Shown: positions 17,901-27,085 of the stretch, in pieces | How the letters are laid out: the number at the start of each line of letters is the position of its first letter | Position numbering within the stretch: position 1 is the first letter of the stretch | Source of the DNA: Aureococcus anophagefferens | Taxonomy: Eukaryota > Sar > Pelagophyceae > Pelagomonadales > Pelagomonadaceae | Length of the DNA stretch: 64,000 bases | Reading direction: 5' to 3' | Assembly: GCF_000186865.1 (NCBI RefSeq) | Contig: NW_008705572.1 | Location: forward strand, 641,384 to 705,383 | Position numbers and translations under genes: made by a program | Notes under the pieces: generated by a model | What the model was told of the DNA's origin: nothing | The model's input: the letters and a program-made list of their open reading frames with translations, nothing else | Databases searched by the model: none

Positions 17901-20900
17901 GTCGTCGGAGTCGCCGCCGCAGAGCAACCGCCCGAAGTCGCGGTCGTAGTCCTCCTGGTCGTAGAGCATGGGCTCGCCGTCGTCGTCGCCGCCGTCGTCG
18001 TCAACCTCCGCCGGGGGCGGCGCCGCCGCCGGTGTGTCGCCGCCGGCCGACAGCGCGAGCGCGCGGACGCTCGACCGCCGCCGCGCGACGGACCTGGGCA
18101 GCAAAAGGGTGATTCAACGTCGCTTCAACGTGAGTGTTCCGCGCGCGCGCGTTCCGAAACAAAGCATTCACGCTTCGAGACCGTTCCGAGAGATGATCGC
18201 TCGTCCAAAAATCAGCCGAAACGAGTGGAAAACGGCCGAGAAAGGAGCCTTTGAAGTTGGGAATTTCGCTCTCTTTTGCTGCCCTGCGACGGACGCGCGC
18301 TTGACCTGGAGCGCGCTCCCCCGCGCCGTCGCGCGCTGGAGCGTGACCGTCGAGATGCCCTTGAGGTCCTCCATGTAGTCCCCGGCGCCCTTGGACATGG
18401 CCCGCCGGAGCACGCCCGCCTCGGCCTTGGCCGCGGACATGACCTCGCCGTCGGGCTCCGCCGCGTCGTCCGCGACCACGCCCAACGGGTCCCGCACGAG
18501 CTCGTCGTCACCGAAGGACGCCGCCGCGCCGCCGTAGTCGTCGACGTCCTCCCAGCGGTCCCCGAAGTACTCGGACACGGCCGTCCGGAGCGTCGGGACG
18601 AGGCCGCGGTCGCCGTCGGCGAGGAACTCGCGCGCGGCGTGCGCCGCGTAGAAGAGCCACGCGGGCGCGACGAGCCAGTTCGGCGCGGCGCCCGCGGGGA
18701 AGATGTCCGTGCACCGCGCGTAGACGCGATCCACGAAGCAGCCCTTGACGAAGCGCAGCAGGAACGCGCGCTTCTCGTGGCCCGCGGCCTCGCGGCCGCT
18801 CGCCGTCGCCGGCGCCAAAGCCCGGAGCGGCCAGAGGGACTTGAGGCGCGCCAGCACGGAATTGCGGCTGTGGGCGACGAGGTGGGCCTCGAGCTTCTCC
18901 GCGACGTCGGCGTCGAGCTCGACGGTGAGCGTGACCTGGCCCTGGAGCGCGTCGTCGAGCGACCCGGCGCCGAGCGCCTGCGCGTCCGCGCCGAGGCGGC
19001 CGCGGCGCTCGTACTGCTTCACGAAGCCCCGCTGGGACACGCCGACGGTGTGGGTCACGGTCGTCTGCTTCACCTTGTCCTTGACCTTGTCGACCTTCAT
19101 GTGGACCTGCGCGTCGCTCGCGTTGCGCTTGTATTCCGCCGCGTCGCCCGGAGGGACCTCGCCGAGCTTCCGCGCGAGCGCCGCGAAGCGGTCGTAGTCC
19201 AAGCCGCCGCGCTCGTCCTCGTCGAAGCGCTTGAAGATGGCCTCGGCGATGGACGCCCCGAAGGCGCTGAGCTCGCCGAAGCCCACGCGCGCGGCCTTGC
19301 GGAGCAGCACGGCCTTGAGCCGCGCGCGCGCCTGCGTGCCGCCTAGCCCGCGGCCGTCGGGGTCCCGCGCGAAGGCGCCGACGGACGTCGACCCCTCCGC
19401 CTCCAGCAGGTCGCGCAGCTCCTCCGAGGGCATCGTGTCGACGCGGTCCGCGAGGTCCAGCGTGTCCCGGCGCCGCCGCCGCGCGTCCAAGCGGAACGTC
19501 CGCGGGTCCGCGCCGCCGTCGCCGAGCTCCGCCTCCTGGGGCCCCCAGAGCCGCGCGGCCATGTCGTGGAACTTGGCCGCCTCGGAAGTCAGTTCGGCCA
19601 GCGTCGACCCGAGCTCGAACTGGGCGCTCACCTTGCCCAGGAGCTTCGAGGGCCGCGCGGCCTCGGGCAGTTCCGCCTCCGCGTCCGCGACGGGGTCCGC
19701 GCGGCGGAAGATCTGCAGGCGCAGCACCGGCCGCTCGACGAAGCGCTCGCGCCGCCCCGCGGCGCCGCCCTTTTTTTTCCCGCCGCCGCCGACGGCGCCG
19801 CCGCGCGCGGGCACGCGCGCGACGACGACGTCGCACCGTACCCGGTCGAAGTAGGCCGCCCCGTAGTCCCGCGGCACGAAGCGCGCGCAGGCCTCCATCT
19901 CGCGGCTCAGGTCGACGACGGCGCGCGCCTCCGCCGACTTTTCGATGGGCAGGTCGACCCAGAAGACGGACTTCATCTCCGCGACGCCGGAGCCGCGCTT
20001 CGGCGGCGGCGGCGCGTCGTCGACGCTTCCTCGCGTCGACGGCCGCGCGCTGCCCGACGTCGACGGGCGCGCCGACGCCGCCGTCGACGGGCGCGCCGAC
20101 GCGGCCGTCGCCGGCCGCTCGTCGTCGCCGCCGCCGCCGTCCTCGCCGGGCGACACGCCGCGCATGACGTCGAGGAGCGCGCGCCGGTAGTCGAGCGAGA
20201 TGAGCTCCGACGCCGTCACGTCGAGCCGGCACGTGTCCTTCTGGGCCTTCTCCACGTGGTCGCTCAGGTCGTCGAGGTCCTCGTCCTCGCGGATGCCCAG
20301 CGCCGGCGGCGGCGTCTTCAGCGCGTCGACCTTGAGCGTGCCGCGCGCCGCGGCCAGGCGCCCGACCGTGAGCGTGAGGTTCCCGACGCACGGCGGCGTC
20401 GGGTCCTCGGAGCCGTGGTCGAGGTCCGCGTTCGCGCCGTCGGGCGGGGCCGGGGGCGCCGCCCCGCCGGCGACCGCGGCGCCGACGAGGCCGTCGCCCG
20501 CGCGGTGGCCCGCGAGCCGCTTCACGACCGACGAGTCGACGGACGCGAGGTCTTTAGCGTCGCTCCCGTCGCTCAGCTCGCTCGCCTCCTCGTCGAAGTC
20601 CTGCTCGCCCACGCGCACGTCGCCGCGGCCCCGGTCCAGGCCGAGCTGCGACGACGCGAGCGACGACTCGTCGTCGACGACGCGGCTGTCGCGGAGGTGG
20701 TGCCGCGCGGCGCGCTCCTCGACCGTCGCGCGGCTCCGGTCCCCGAGGCGCCGCCGCAGCCCCAGGAGCTTCGCCTTCCAGCCGTCGGCGACGGTCCGCA
20801 GGCTCCGGATGCGGTCCCAGGCCGCGAGCGCGGACGGCACGCCCCGGGGCTTGATCTTCGCGGCCTCGCGCGCGCGCCACCAGCCGACGACGTCGTCGAG

Positions 20901-22606
20901 CGCGTAGGCCCGCACGGCGTTGCGGGGTAGGGCCGCGAGCGCCGCCTCGGCCTCGTCGTCGCGGATGAGCACGTTCCCCAGCGCCTCGAAGACGTCCTCG
21001 AACATGTCGACGTCCAGCCGGACGAGGCCGTCCGCGCCTGGGCAGGACAAGAGAGATTCAACGTCGCTTCAACGTGAGTGTTCCGCGCGCGCGCGTTCCG
21101 GAAAAAGCATCCACGCTTCGAGACCGTTCCGAGAGATGATCGCTCGTCCAAGAATCAGCCGAAACGAGTGGAAAATGGCCGAGATATGAGCCTTTGAAGC
21201 TGGGAATTTCGCTCTCTTGTGCTGCCCTGGTCCGCGCCCTGCGGGAACGACGCCCACTTGTGCGCCATGAGGCTCCGCTCCGCGTCCGCGGACGTCGCCG
21301 CGTCCTCGCTGGAGCTGCCGACGTGCTTCTTCGCGCAGCGCCGGAAGACGTCGCCGCTGTCGCCGCCGCGGCCGCCGCCGCGGCCCGCGAGCGCCTTCTT
21401 GCGCCGCGCGCGGCGCTCGAGCTGCGCGTTGAGCATGACCGCGTCGTCGTCGCGGACGCCGTCGTCGCCCTCGCGCCGCGGCGCGTCCTTCTTCGTCTTG
21501 CGCAGCGCGAGCAGGTCCTCCTTCTCCTTCTGCATTCTTTCGTTCTCGCGCTGCGCCGCCTGGCGGTTCCGCGCCGCGGCCTGGAACTGCGCGCCCGACT
21601 GGCGCCGCGCGTAGTAGCTCGCGAGCGCCTTCTGGTCCGACCGCGCGGACTTGCGCGAGTAGCCCGCCGTGTCGCTCTTCTTCACCATGGCCGTGCCCTC
21701 GTCGTGCGCGCGCTTCCGCGCGGCCGCGGCCGCGCGCGACTCGCCGTCGCCGTGGACGACCTCGGCCTCCTCGTCGGACGACGCGTCGTCGTAGAGCCCG
21801 CGCATGGGCAGCACGACCATGCGCTTCACGTCGCCGCCGCGCTCCGCCTCGTAGGCCCGCGCGTCCTCGGCCTCGCGCGCGCGCTTCCAGTCGATCTCGT
21901 TGAGCCGCGAGTCGATCTGCGCGAGCTCGAGCATGAGGTCCGCCTGCTGCTTGTAGAGGTCCTCCGCGTCCGCGGACGCGGCCCGCTCGAGGGACGCGAG
22001 GTAGCGCCGGATCGCGTCGTCGGCCTTGAGGAAGAGGATGAAGTTGTAGAGATCCAGCAGGTCCTTCGTCAGGGCGAGCTCGCTCTTCAGGTGCTTCGCC
22101 TGCGCGAACGCGCCGCGGACGACGCCCTCGACCACGTCCATGGGCGGCGCGGCGATCTGCTTCATCCGCGCGACGCCCTTGCCCACGGCGTGGAGGAGCA
22201 GCGTGAGTTCCACCCGGTTCAGAGCGCCGTCGCGGTCCAGATCCATCAGCCCGTAGATGAAGCTCACCTTGGGCTCCTCGCGGTCGCTGCAGCAGAGCGC
22301 GAGCGCGCCCCAGATCTCCGTCGCCGACACGCGGCCGCGGCGCGTCTGGTCGAAGTAGGAGAAGTGCTTGTGGCCCACCTCCGGCGTGAGCTCCAGCACC
22401 TTGGCGAACTGCTCCTTCGTGAGGAACATACCTTTAGAATAAAATTTACACAAAGTCAACAATCCTCGTCGCGCACCATTATTCTCCCATTCGGTGTCGC
22501 AGAGAGCTTTGAATTTGGAATGCAGCTGTGTGACTCGCGCCAGCGAGAAGTCCTGGTAGTGCTGGAGCTCCTGCGGCACGAAGCCGCTCGAGTAGCTCGC
22601 GCCCAT
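14946..22606 (-). CDS. giant predicted N-myristoylated EF-hand protein (about 2,404 residues)
   Basis: Exons on the minus strand: 22477-22606, 21238-22431, 18295-21037, 14946-18093. Total length is divisible by three and each join is in frame. The N-terminus MGASYS fits an N-myristoylation site. Residues 30-150 hold EF-hand-like units: a loop before FLTKEQF, SYFDQTRRGRVSATE, and a canonical DLDRDGALNRVE. A later one reads KRFDEDERGGLDYDRFAAL. The rest alternates coiled-coil or charged helices (KEKEAKARAKNLSEKQARKE, repeated Arg/Ser phosphosite-like motifs) with disordered Ser/Pro/Asp stretches, including an RPSTAASARPST repeat. The C-terminal 400 residues are Ser/Pro/Arg-rich. A calcium-regulated, membrane-associated scaffold is a reasonable inference; no enzymatic domain is seen. 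Two introns are introners, one is a 45-nt AT-rich intron. Confidence 0.8.
18094..18286 (+). mobile_element. introner element copy 3 (193 bp), spliced in antisense orientation
   Basis: Ends GGGCAGCAAAAG and CTTTTGCTGCCC, with an 8-bp target duplication CGACGGAC at 18086-18093 and 18287-18294. On the host (minus) strand the duplication reads GTCCGTCG and gives the 5' GT; the AG is the element end. The intron is 18094-18294 (201 nt). Removal restores ...VKRASVARRRSS... across the junction. The interior is very close to copies 2 and 4. Confidence 0.93.
21038..21229 (+). mobile_element. introner element copy 4 (192 bp), spliced in antisense orientation
   Basis: Ends GGGCAGGACAAGAGAG and CTCTCTTGTGCTGCCC (one mismatch), with an 8-bp target duplication GTCCGCGC at 21030-21037 and 21230-21237. 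On the host (minus) strand the duplication reads GCGCGGAC, so the 5' splice site is GC; the 3' AG is the element end. The intron is 21038-21237. The join restores ...FPQGADGLVRLD.... Confidence 0.93.
22432..22476 (-). other. predicted 45-nt spliceosomal intron in the EF-hand gene
   Basis: On the minus strand it starts GTGCGCGACG and ends TTCTAAAG. It is strikingly AT-rich against about 70% GC exons. Removal turns ...ENNG-ARRGLL...SKG-MFLTKEQF into the expected EF-hand-like ENNGMFLTKEQF. It is a multiple of three without a stop, so gene finders may keep it as coding. Confidence 0.65.
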
Positions 22607-22708
22607 CGGCTGCGCGCGACGGCGCGCGGCGCCGCCGGGGCAGCGCTCGACGCTTTGTAATTCAGCTTCAATAAAAACAGCAACGACTAGATTTGCTCCA
22701 AGCTTTCA
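22607..22708. promoter_or_regulatory. shared divergent promoter interval
   Basis: Only 102 bp separate the start codons of the giant EF-hand gene (minus) and the P/T/S-rich surface protein (plus). The interval must carry 5' leaders and promoter elements of both. It includes an AT-richer stretch near 22660-22690; no recognised core element. Confidence 0.4.
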
Positions 22709-25453
22709 GTGACCGCGCCGATGGGCGGCGGCGCGATGGGCAGCCCGCCCTACTACGGGGGCACGCCCCACGTGGACAACCCGCTCCTCCGGGGCGGTGG
22801 CGGCCACGCGAGACACCAGAACAGCTGCAGCCGCTCGTGCCGAGTGATGACGGCCGCGACGCTGCTATCAACCGCCCTCGTCTGCGTCGCGCGCCTCGCG
22901 CCCGTCCACTACCAGCACCACGCCGTCGATCAGTCGCTGGCGCTCCTCGACGACGACGCGGCGGCCGCCGCGGCGAACGCCGGCGACGCCGACGGCGCCG
23001 GGGACGCCGACGGCTCGCGGACGACCGCGGACGTGAACGGCGACCACCCGTTCGGCGCCGCGGGCGCGCCGGACGCGAGAACAGCGGACGAGGACTCGCC
23101 GACGGCGGCGCCGAGCGAGGACCCGTCGGCGCCCCACTACTGCAGCTGGACGAACTACCTCGAGGTGCCGCCCGTGAACTGCATCCCCCAGCACAACGTC
23201 GGCGCGTGCGAGTGGTGCGCGCTCAACTGCGGCGAGGCGAAGAAGGAGGGCAAGCTGCTCCGGGGCACGTGCCACTACTGCGAGGACAAGTGCGACACGC
23301 GCTACGAACCGTCCAAGGCGCCGTCGGCCGCGCCGTCGTCGTCGACGGCCGCGCCGACGACGGCGACGGCCGCGCCGACGGACGGCCCGTCCGCGGCGCC
23401 GAGCTACGCGCCGACCTACGCGCCGACGGGCATCCTGACGCCCAAGCCGACGTCCGAGGGCCACGGCTCGAGACCGGGGCCGCCGCCGCCGCCGCCGGAC
23501 CCCTACGCGCCCACGGCGAAGCCCACGCGTCGGCCGAAGCCGACGTACTCGGCGGCGCCGACGAGCCTCTACGCGCCTACCGCCGCGCCCGTCGCGAAGA
23601 CGGACAAGCCGACGTCCGAGGGCCACGGCTCCAAACCCGGGCCGCCGCCGCCGCCGCCGGACTACGGGCCCACGGGCCCGCCGACGAGCGCCGCGCCGAC
23701 GACGGCCGCGCCGACGGCCGCGCCCTCGTACGAGCCCACGCGGCGGCCCACGAAGATCCCGACGTCCGCGCCGTCGGAGGCGCCGTCCGCCCTCCCGACG
23801 CGGCGACCGACGAAGCTCCCGACGACGGCGAGCCCGTCCTACGAGCCCACGACGGCCGCGCCGTCCGGCGGGCCGAGCTCCGTGCCGTCGCCGGAGCCCA
23901 CGCGGCGGCCCACGCGCCACCCGAAGCCGACCGCGTCGTCCTCCCCGACGACGCTCTACGCGCCCTCGCCCGCGCCGTCGTCGATCCCGACGACGAGCGC
24001 CCCGAGCACGTACGCGCCGACGACGCGCGCGCCGTCGGCGGGCCCGAGCGGCGCGCCGTCGGCGTTCCCGACGCTCACGCCCACGGGCGCGCCGTCCTAC
24101 GCGCCGAGCCCGGCGCCGTCCTTCTGCCCGTCGACGACGCCCACGGGCGCGCCGTCGAGCGCCCCCAGCTCGGACCCGAGCCCCGCGCCGTCCTACGCGC
24201 CGAGCCCCGCGCCGTCTTTCAACCCGACGCCGTCGCCGTCGCCCGCGCCGTCCTACGCGCCGAGCCCCGGGCCCTCGACCTTCCCGACGGCGGGGCCCAC
24301 GAGCCTGCCGAGCGGCGCGCCGAGCCCGCGGCCGAGCTACGCGCCGACGCCGCTCCCGTCCGGCGGGCCCACGGTCCCGCCGTCGCCCGCGCCGTCGTCG
24401 ACGCCCTCGGCCGCGCCGTCGGACCGACCGACCTCGACGCCGACGCCCGCGCCGTCGCTCGCGCCGTCGACGAGCGAGCCCAGCGTCGGGCCGTCGTTCG
24501 CGCCGTCGTTCCCGCCGACGCTGGACCCGACGGCGAGCCCGACGACGCCCGCGCCGACGTCCGCGCCGTCCTACCCGCCGACGTCCGCGCCGTCCCTCTC
24601 GCCGACGACGTCGTCGCCGTCCGTCGTCCCCTCGCCGCTGCCGACGAAGGCGTGCGACGACGACTCCTACGGCCACTACCACATCACGCTCTGGGGCCTC
24701 AACGAGGACTTCACGGACCGGGGCGACGCGAACTGCCTGATCACGAAGGCGACGAACGGCGAGGTCGTCTACGACGTCACCTACCCGACGGACCACGAGC
24801 AGATGGAGGACGACCTGTGCGTCAAGGACGGGTGCTACGACATCGTCCTGACGCGGGGCATCGCGACGGTCCACGACAGCAAGGGCCAGCGCTTCCACGT
24901 GCGCAGCGACCAGGCGACGTCGGCGACGTTCTGCGCCATGAACTTCATCGGCGACGGCAGCGCCCTCTACGAGCAGCCGTCGTCGTCGCCGACGACGTAC
25001 TTCCCGACGGTCGCGCCGACGAGGACGTTCGCGCCGTCGACGGCCGCGCCGTCCCTGCGGCCGACGGCGGCCTGCGCGGACACGGAGTGGGGCTACCACG
25101 TGCTGCTGACGGCGGCCTCGGCCGTCGTCGACGACGAGGTCGTCTTCGCGCTCGTGTCGACGGGCGACTCGACGACGAAGACCCTGATCGACGCGAGCTT
25201 CGACATCGCGGGCCGCGGCAGCGCCTTCTTCTGCGCCATGGACGGCTGCTACACGCTGCTGCTGGCGTCCACCGAGGGCACGCTCGTCAAGGTCACGGAC
25301 CACGACGGCGAGGTCATGCGCTGCGCGGGCACGTGCGAGGAGCACGTCTGCCTCGCGGAGGGCGACCTCGCGACGCGGCCCTCCGCGGCGCCGACGTCGC
25401 TCTGGGGCGTCGACGCGACGTCGGACGCGCAGCTGTTTAACGACCACAGGTAG
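22709..25453 (+). CDS. Pro/Thr/Ser-rich membrane or cell-surface protein with Cys-rich modules
   Basis: 914 residues. A hydrophobic segment at about 46-66 (MTAATLLSTALVCVARL) suggests a signal anchor with the bulk outside the cytosol. Residues about 145-195 form a Cys-rich module (HYCSWTNYL, ACEWCALNCGEAKKEG, GTCHYCEDKCDTRY). Residues about 200-650 are mucin-like (APS, PT, SYAPSPAPS) and should be heavily O-glycosylated. The C-terminal region carries two related folded modules (GHYHITLWGLNEDF...CVKDGCYDIVLTRG, and GYHVLLTAASAVV...CAMDGCYTLLLAS), separated by another P/T/S linker. Such Pro/Ser/Thr surface proteins are common in stramenopiles. A wall or extracellular-matrix role is inferred. 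The DNA of the middle part is internally repetitive. Confidence 0.75.
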   Translation: MTAPMGGGAMGSPPYYGGTPHVDNPLLRGGGGHARHQNSCSRSCRVMTAATLLSTALVCVARLAPVHYQHHAVDQSLALLDDDAAAAAANAGDADGAGDADGSRTTADVNGDHPFGAAGAPDARTADEDSPTAAPSEDPSAPHYCSWTNYLEVPPVNCIPQHNVGACEWCALNCGEAKKEGKLLRGTCHYCEDKCDTRYEPSKAPSAAPSSSTAAPTTATAAPTDGPSAAPSYAPTYAPTGILTPKPTSEGHGSRPGPPPPPPDPYAPTAKPTRRPKPTYSAAPTSLYAPTAAPVAKTDKPTSEGHGSKPGPPPPPPDYGPTGPPTSAAPTTAAPTAAPSYEPTRRPTKIPTSAPSEAPSALPTRRPTKLPTTASPSYEPTTAAPSGGPSSVPSPEPTRRPTRHPKPTASSSPTTLYAPSPAPSSIPTTSAPSTYAPTTRAPSAGPSGAPSAFPTLTPTGAPSYAPSPAPSFCPSTTPTGAPSSAPSSDPSPAPSYAPSPAPSFNPTPSPSPAPSYAPSPGPSTFPTAGPTSLPSGAPSPRPSYAPTPLPSGGPTVPPSPAPSSTPSAAPSDRPTSTPTPAPSLAPSTSEPSVGPSFAPSFPPTLDPTASPTTPAPTSAPSYPPTSAPSLSPTTSSPSVVPSPLPTKACDDDSYGHYHITLWGLNEDFTDRGDANCLITKATNGEVVYDVTYPTDHEQMEDDLCVKDGCYDIVLTRGIATVHDSKGQRFHVRSDQATSATFCAMNFIGDGSALYEQPSSSPTTYFPTVAPTRTFAPSTAAPSLRPTAACADTEWGYHVLLTAASAVVDDEVVFALVSTGDSTTKTLIDASFDIAGRGSAFFCAMDGCYTLLLASTEGTLVKVTDHDGEVMRCAGTCEEHVCLAEGDLATRPSAAPTSLWGVDATSDAQLFNDHR

Positions 25454-25477
25454 CAACGGGAGCCGTGGTTGTTGCGG

Positions 25478-25522
25478 TAACATATCCCGCCGGTGGGATA
25501 TGTTAAAGCAATGCGCATTGCT
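25478..25522. other. two adjacent perfect hairpins 3' of the surface-protein gene
   Basis: The first is TAACATATCCC (25478-25488), a 6-nt loop, then GGGATATGTTA (25495-25505). The second is the 16-bp palindrome AGCAATGCGCATTGCT at 25507-25522. They start 25 bp after the stop codon and are much more AT-rich than the flanking gene. An RNA 3'-end or stability element, or a small insertion footprint, are both possible. Confidence 0.6.
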
Positions 25523-25644
25523 AAAGAAGCACGCTACGATGGAACTGACGCGTGGACTCGCGATCGGCCTCCGAGCGTTTGTGGCCCCGGAGAGGCCTCC
25601 AGAGCTCTGTTTGAGGTCAACATGACTGAAAGCTGAGCCCCGCA

Positions 25645-26928
25645 ATGGGCATCCCGGCAGCTGAGCGCCGCATGGGTGCGCTGCTGGCGACGCCGTGGTC
25701 GTGGACAAAAACTCGACTGCCAGAGTGGCGTGAGCTTCTGACCTGCCGCGGCCAAAAACTGTGGCAAATACGTCGCGCCTTACCGGCGAAAAATTTGTTG
25801 ATCCTCGGGCCCGTCTGCCTCGTCCGCGACGCGGCGACGTTTCTCGACCTCGAGAGGCGCGGGCTCATCGACGCCAAGGGCAAGCCGTGGGCGAACGGAT
25901 GCCCCCCGCTGACGGCCGCGTCCGAGGACGTCTGGCGGCGGCAGCGGCGCGCCATCGTCCGCGAGCTCCCGGCGGCGCTCGCGCGGTCCGTGGCCTGCGG
26001 CGAGGCCGCCGCGTCGCGGATCCTCGCGGCGGCGCCGGGCGCCGCGGACCTCCGGGCGGTGCTCGAGGCCGAGATCTCCGCGTGGGCCGTCGACCTCTTC
26101 GCCGGGTCGCTCGACGACCGCGCGTCGAAGGAGCTCCTCGAAACCCTGGGCCCGCACTGGCGTTGCATCCGCGGTCGGTCGCCGAAGGAGGGCGGCGCGG
26201 CGGCCGCGCGGGCCCATCGCGCCGCGCTCGCGGCGGCCGTCGCCGACCCGCGCGTGGCGGGCGTCATCGGCGCGCTCCGCGACGCGGCGCGCCGCGACGA
26301 CGCCGACGAGAGCGCGCTGCGCGCCGACGAGGTCGTGCCGAACGCGTCGAACGCGCTCGTCGCGGCCTTCGAGACGTGCCTCGGCCTCGTGCTCTGGACG
26401 CTCGCGGGCCTCGCCGACCGGCGCGAGGCCCGCATCCGGGCGCGGGACTGGTGCCGGGCGGCGGACGCCGCGACGGCGCGCGACGAGCGCGCCGCGCTCG
26501 CGGCGTTCAAGCAGGCCGCGGCCGCCGGCGACGACGCGTCCGTGCCCCAGCGCTTCGTGCTCGCGCGCTGCCTCGAGGAGACGCTCCGCGTCGCCCCGCC
26601 GGTGTGGACGCTCGCGCGCGACTTTTCGGGGCCCCGGCGGTTCCTCAAGCTCGACGTGTTGAGCGTCAACTCGGACGACGCGCGGCCGGGCGCCTGGGAC
26701 CCGCTCGCGCCGCGGAAGGCGCGGCCCTGCGCGTCCTTCGGCCTCGGCCGGCGCGCCTGCCCCGCGGGCGCCGCCGCGCTCCAGGCCGCGCACGCCATCC
26801 TCGCGCCCCTCGTCGCCGCGCTCGACTTCCGCCGCCGCGGCCCGGAGCTCGCGGACCGGGCCTACCTGGGACCGACGCTCTGCGTCCGCGGACCTGTTGC
26901 TTTTGACGTTGCACCGTGGCCCGGCTAA
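25645..26928 (+). CDS. cytochrome P450-like protein
   Basis: 427 residues. The haem-binding Cys is in FGLGRRACPA (Cys near residue 372), matching F-x-x-G-x-R-x-C-x-G except for Ala at the last position. An ExxR motif (CLEETLR) lies about 60 residues before, and an I-helix-like NALVAAFETCLGLVLW further upstream. P450s use haem and reductase electrons to oxidise lipids, sterols or secondary metabolites; the substrate cannot be told. It is shorter than a typical 480-520 residue P450 and begins with only a weak N-terminal hydrophobic segment. Its last codons and stop lie in a 52-bp tandem duplication. Confidence 0.78.
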   Translation: MGIPAAERRMGALLATPWSWTKTRLPEWRELLTCRGQKLWQIRRALPAKNLLILGPVCLVRDAATFLDLERRGLIDAKGKPWANGCPPLTAASEDVWRRQRRAIVRELPAALARSVACGEAAASRILAAAPGAADLRAVLEAEISAWAVDLFAGSLDDRASKELLETLGPHWRCIRGRSPKEGGAAAARAHRAALAAAVADPRVAGVIGALRDAARRDDADESALRADEVVPNASNALVAAFETCLGLVLWTLAGLADRREARIRARDWCRAADAATARDERAALAAFKQAAAAGDDASVPQRFVLARCLEETLRVAPPVWTLARDFSGPRRFLKLDVLSVNSDDARPGAWDPLAPRKARPCASFGLGRRACPAGAAALQAAHAILAPLVAALDFRRRGPELADRAYLGPTLCVRGPVAFDVAPWPG

Positions 26929-26986
26929 CTCCGGCGCTCTGCGTCCGCGGACCTGTTGCTTTGGACGTTGCACCGTGGCCCGGCTA
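26876..26986. repeat. tandem duplication (two 52-bp copies, period 59) over the P450 stop codon
   Basis: Copies at 26876-26927 and 26935-26986 differ at one position. The first encodes the last residues and contributes to the TAA stop; the second repeats the same coding tail downstream and leads to TAG. The near identity suggests a recent event. Confidence 0.88.
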
Positions 26987-27085
26987 GTTTAGCAAGCGAA
27001 GCGGCTAAGGTCAACTTCTGGCAAAGTGAACCGGCTCTTTTTGCGATGGATGATTGTGGCTGAGGTGAGGTAGGCTGCTGGCTCA

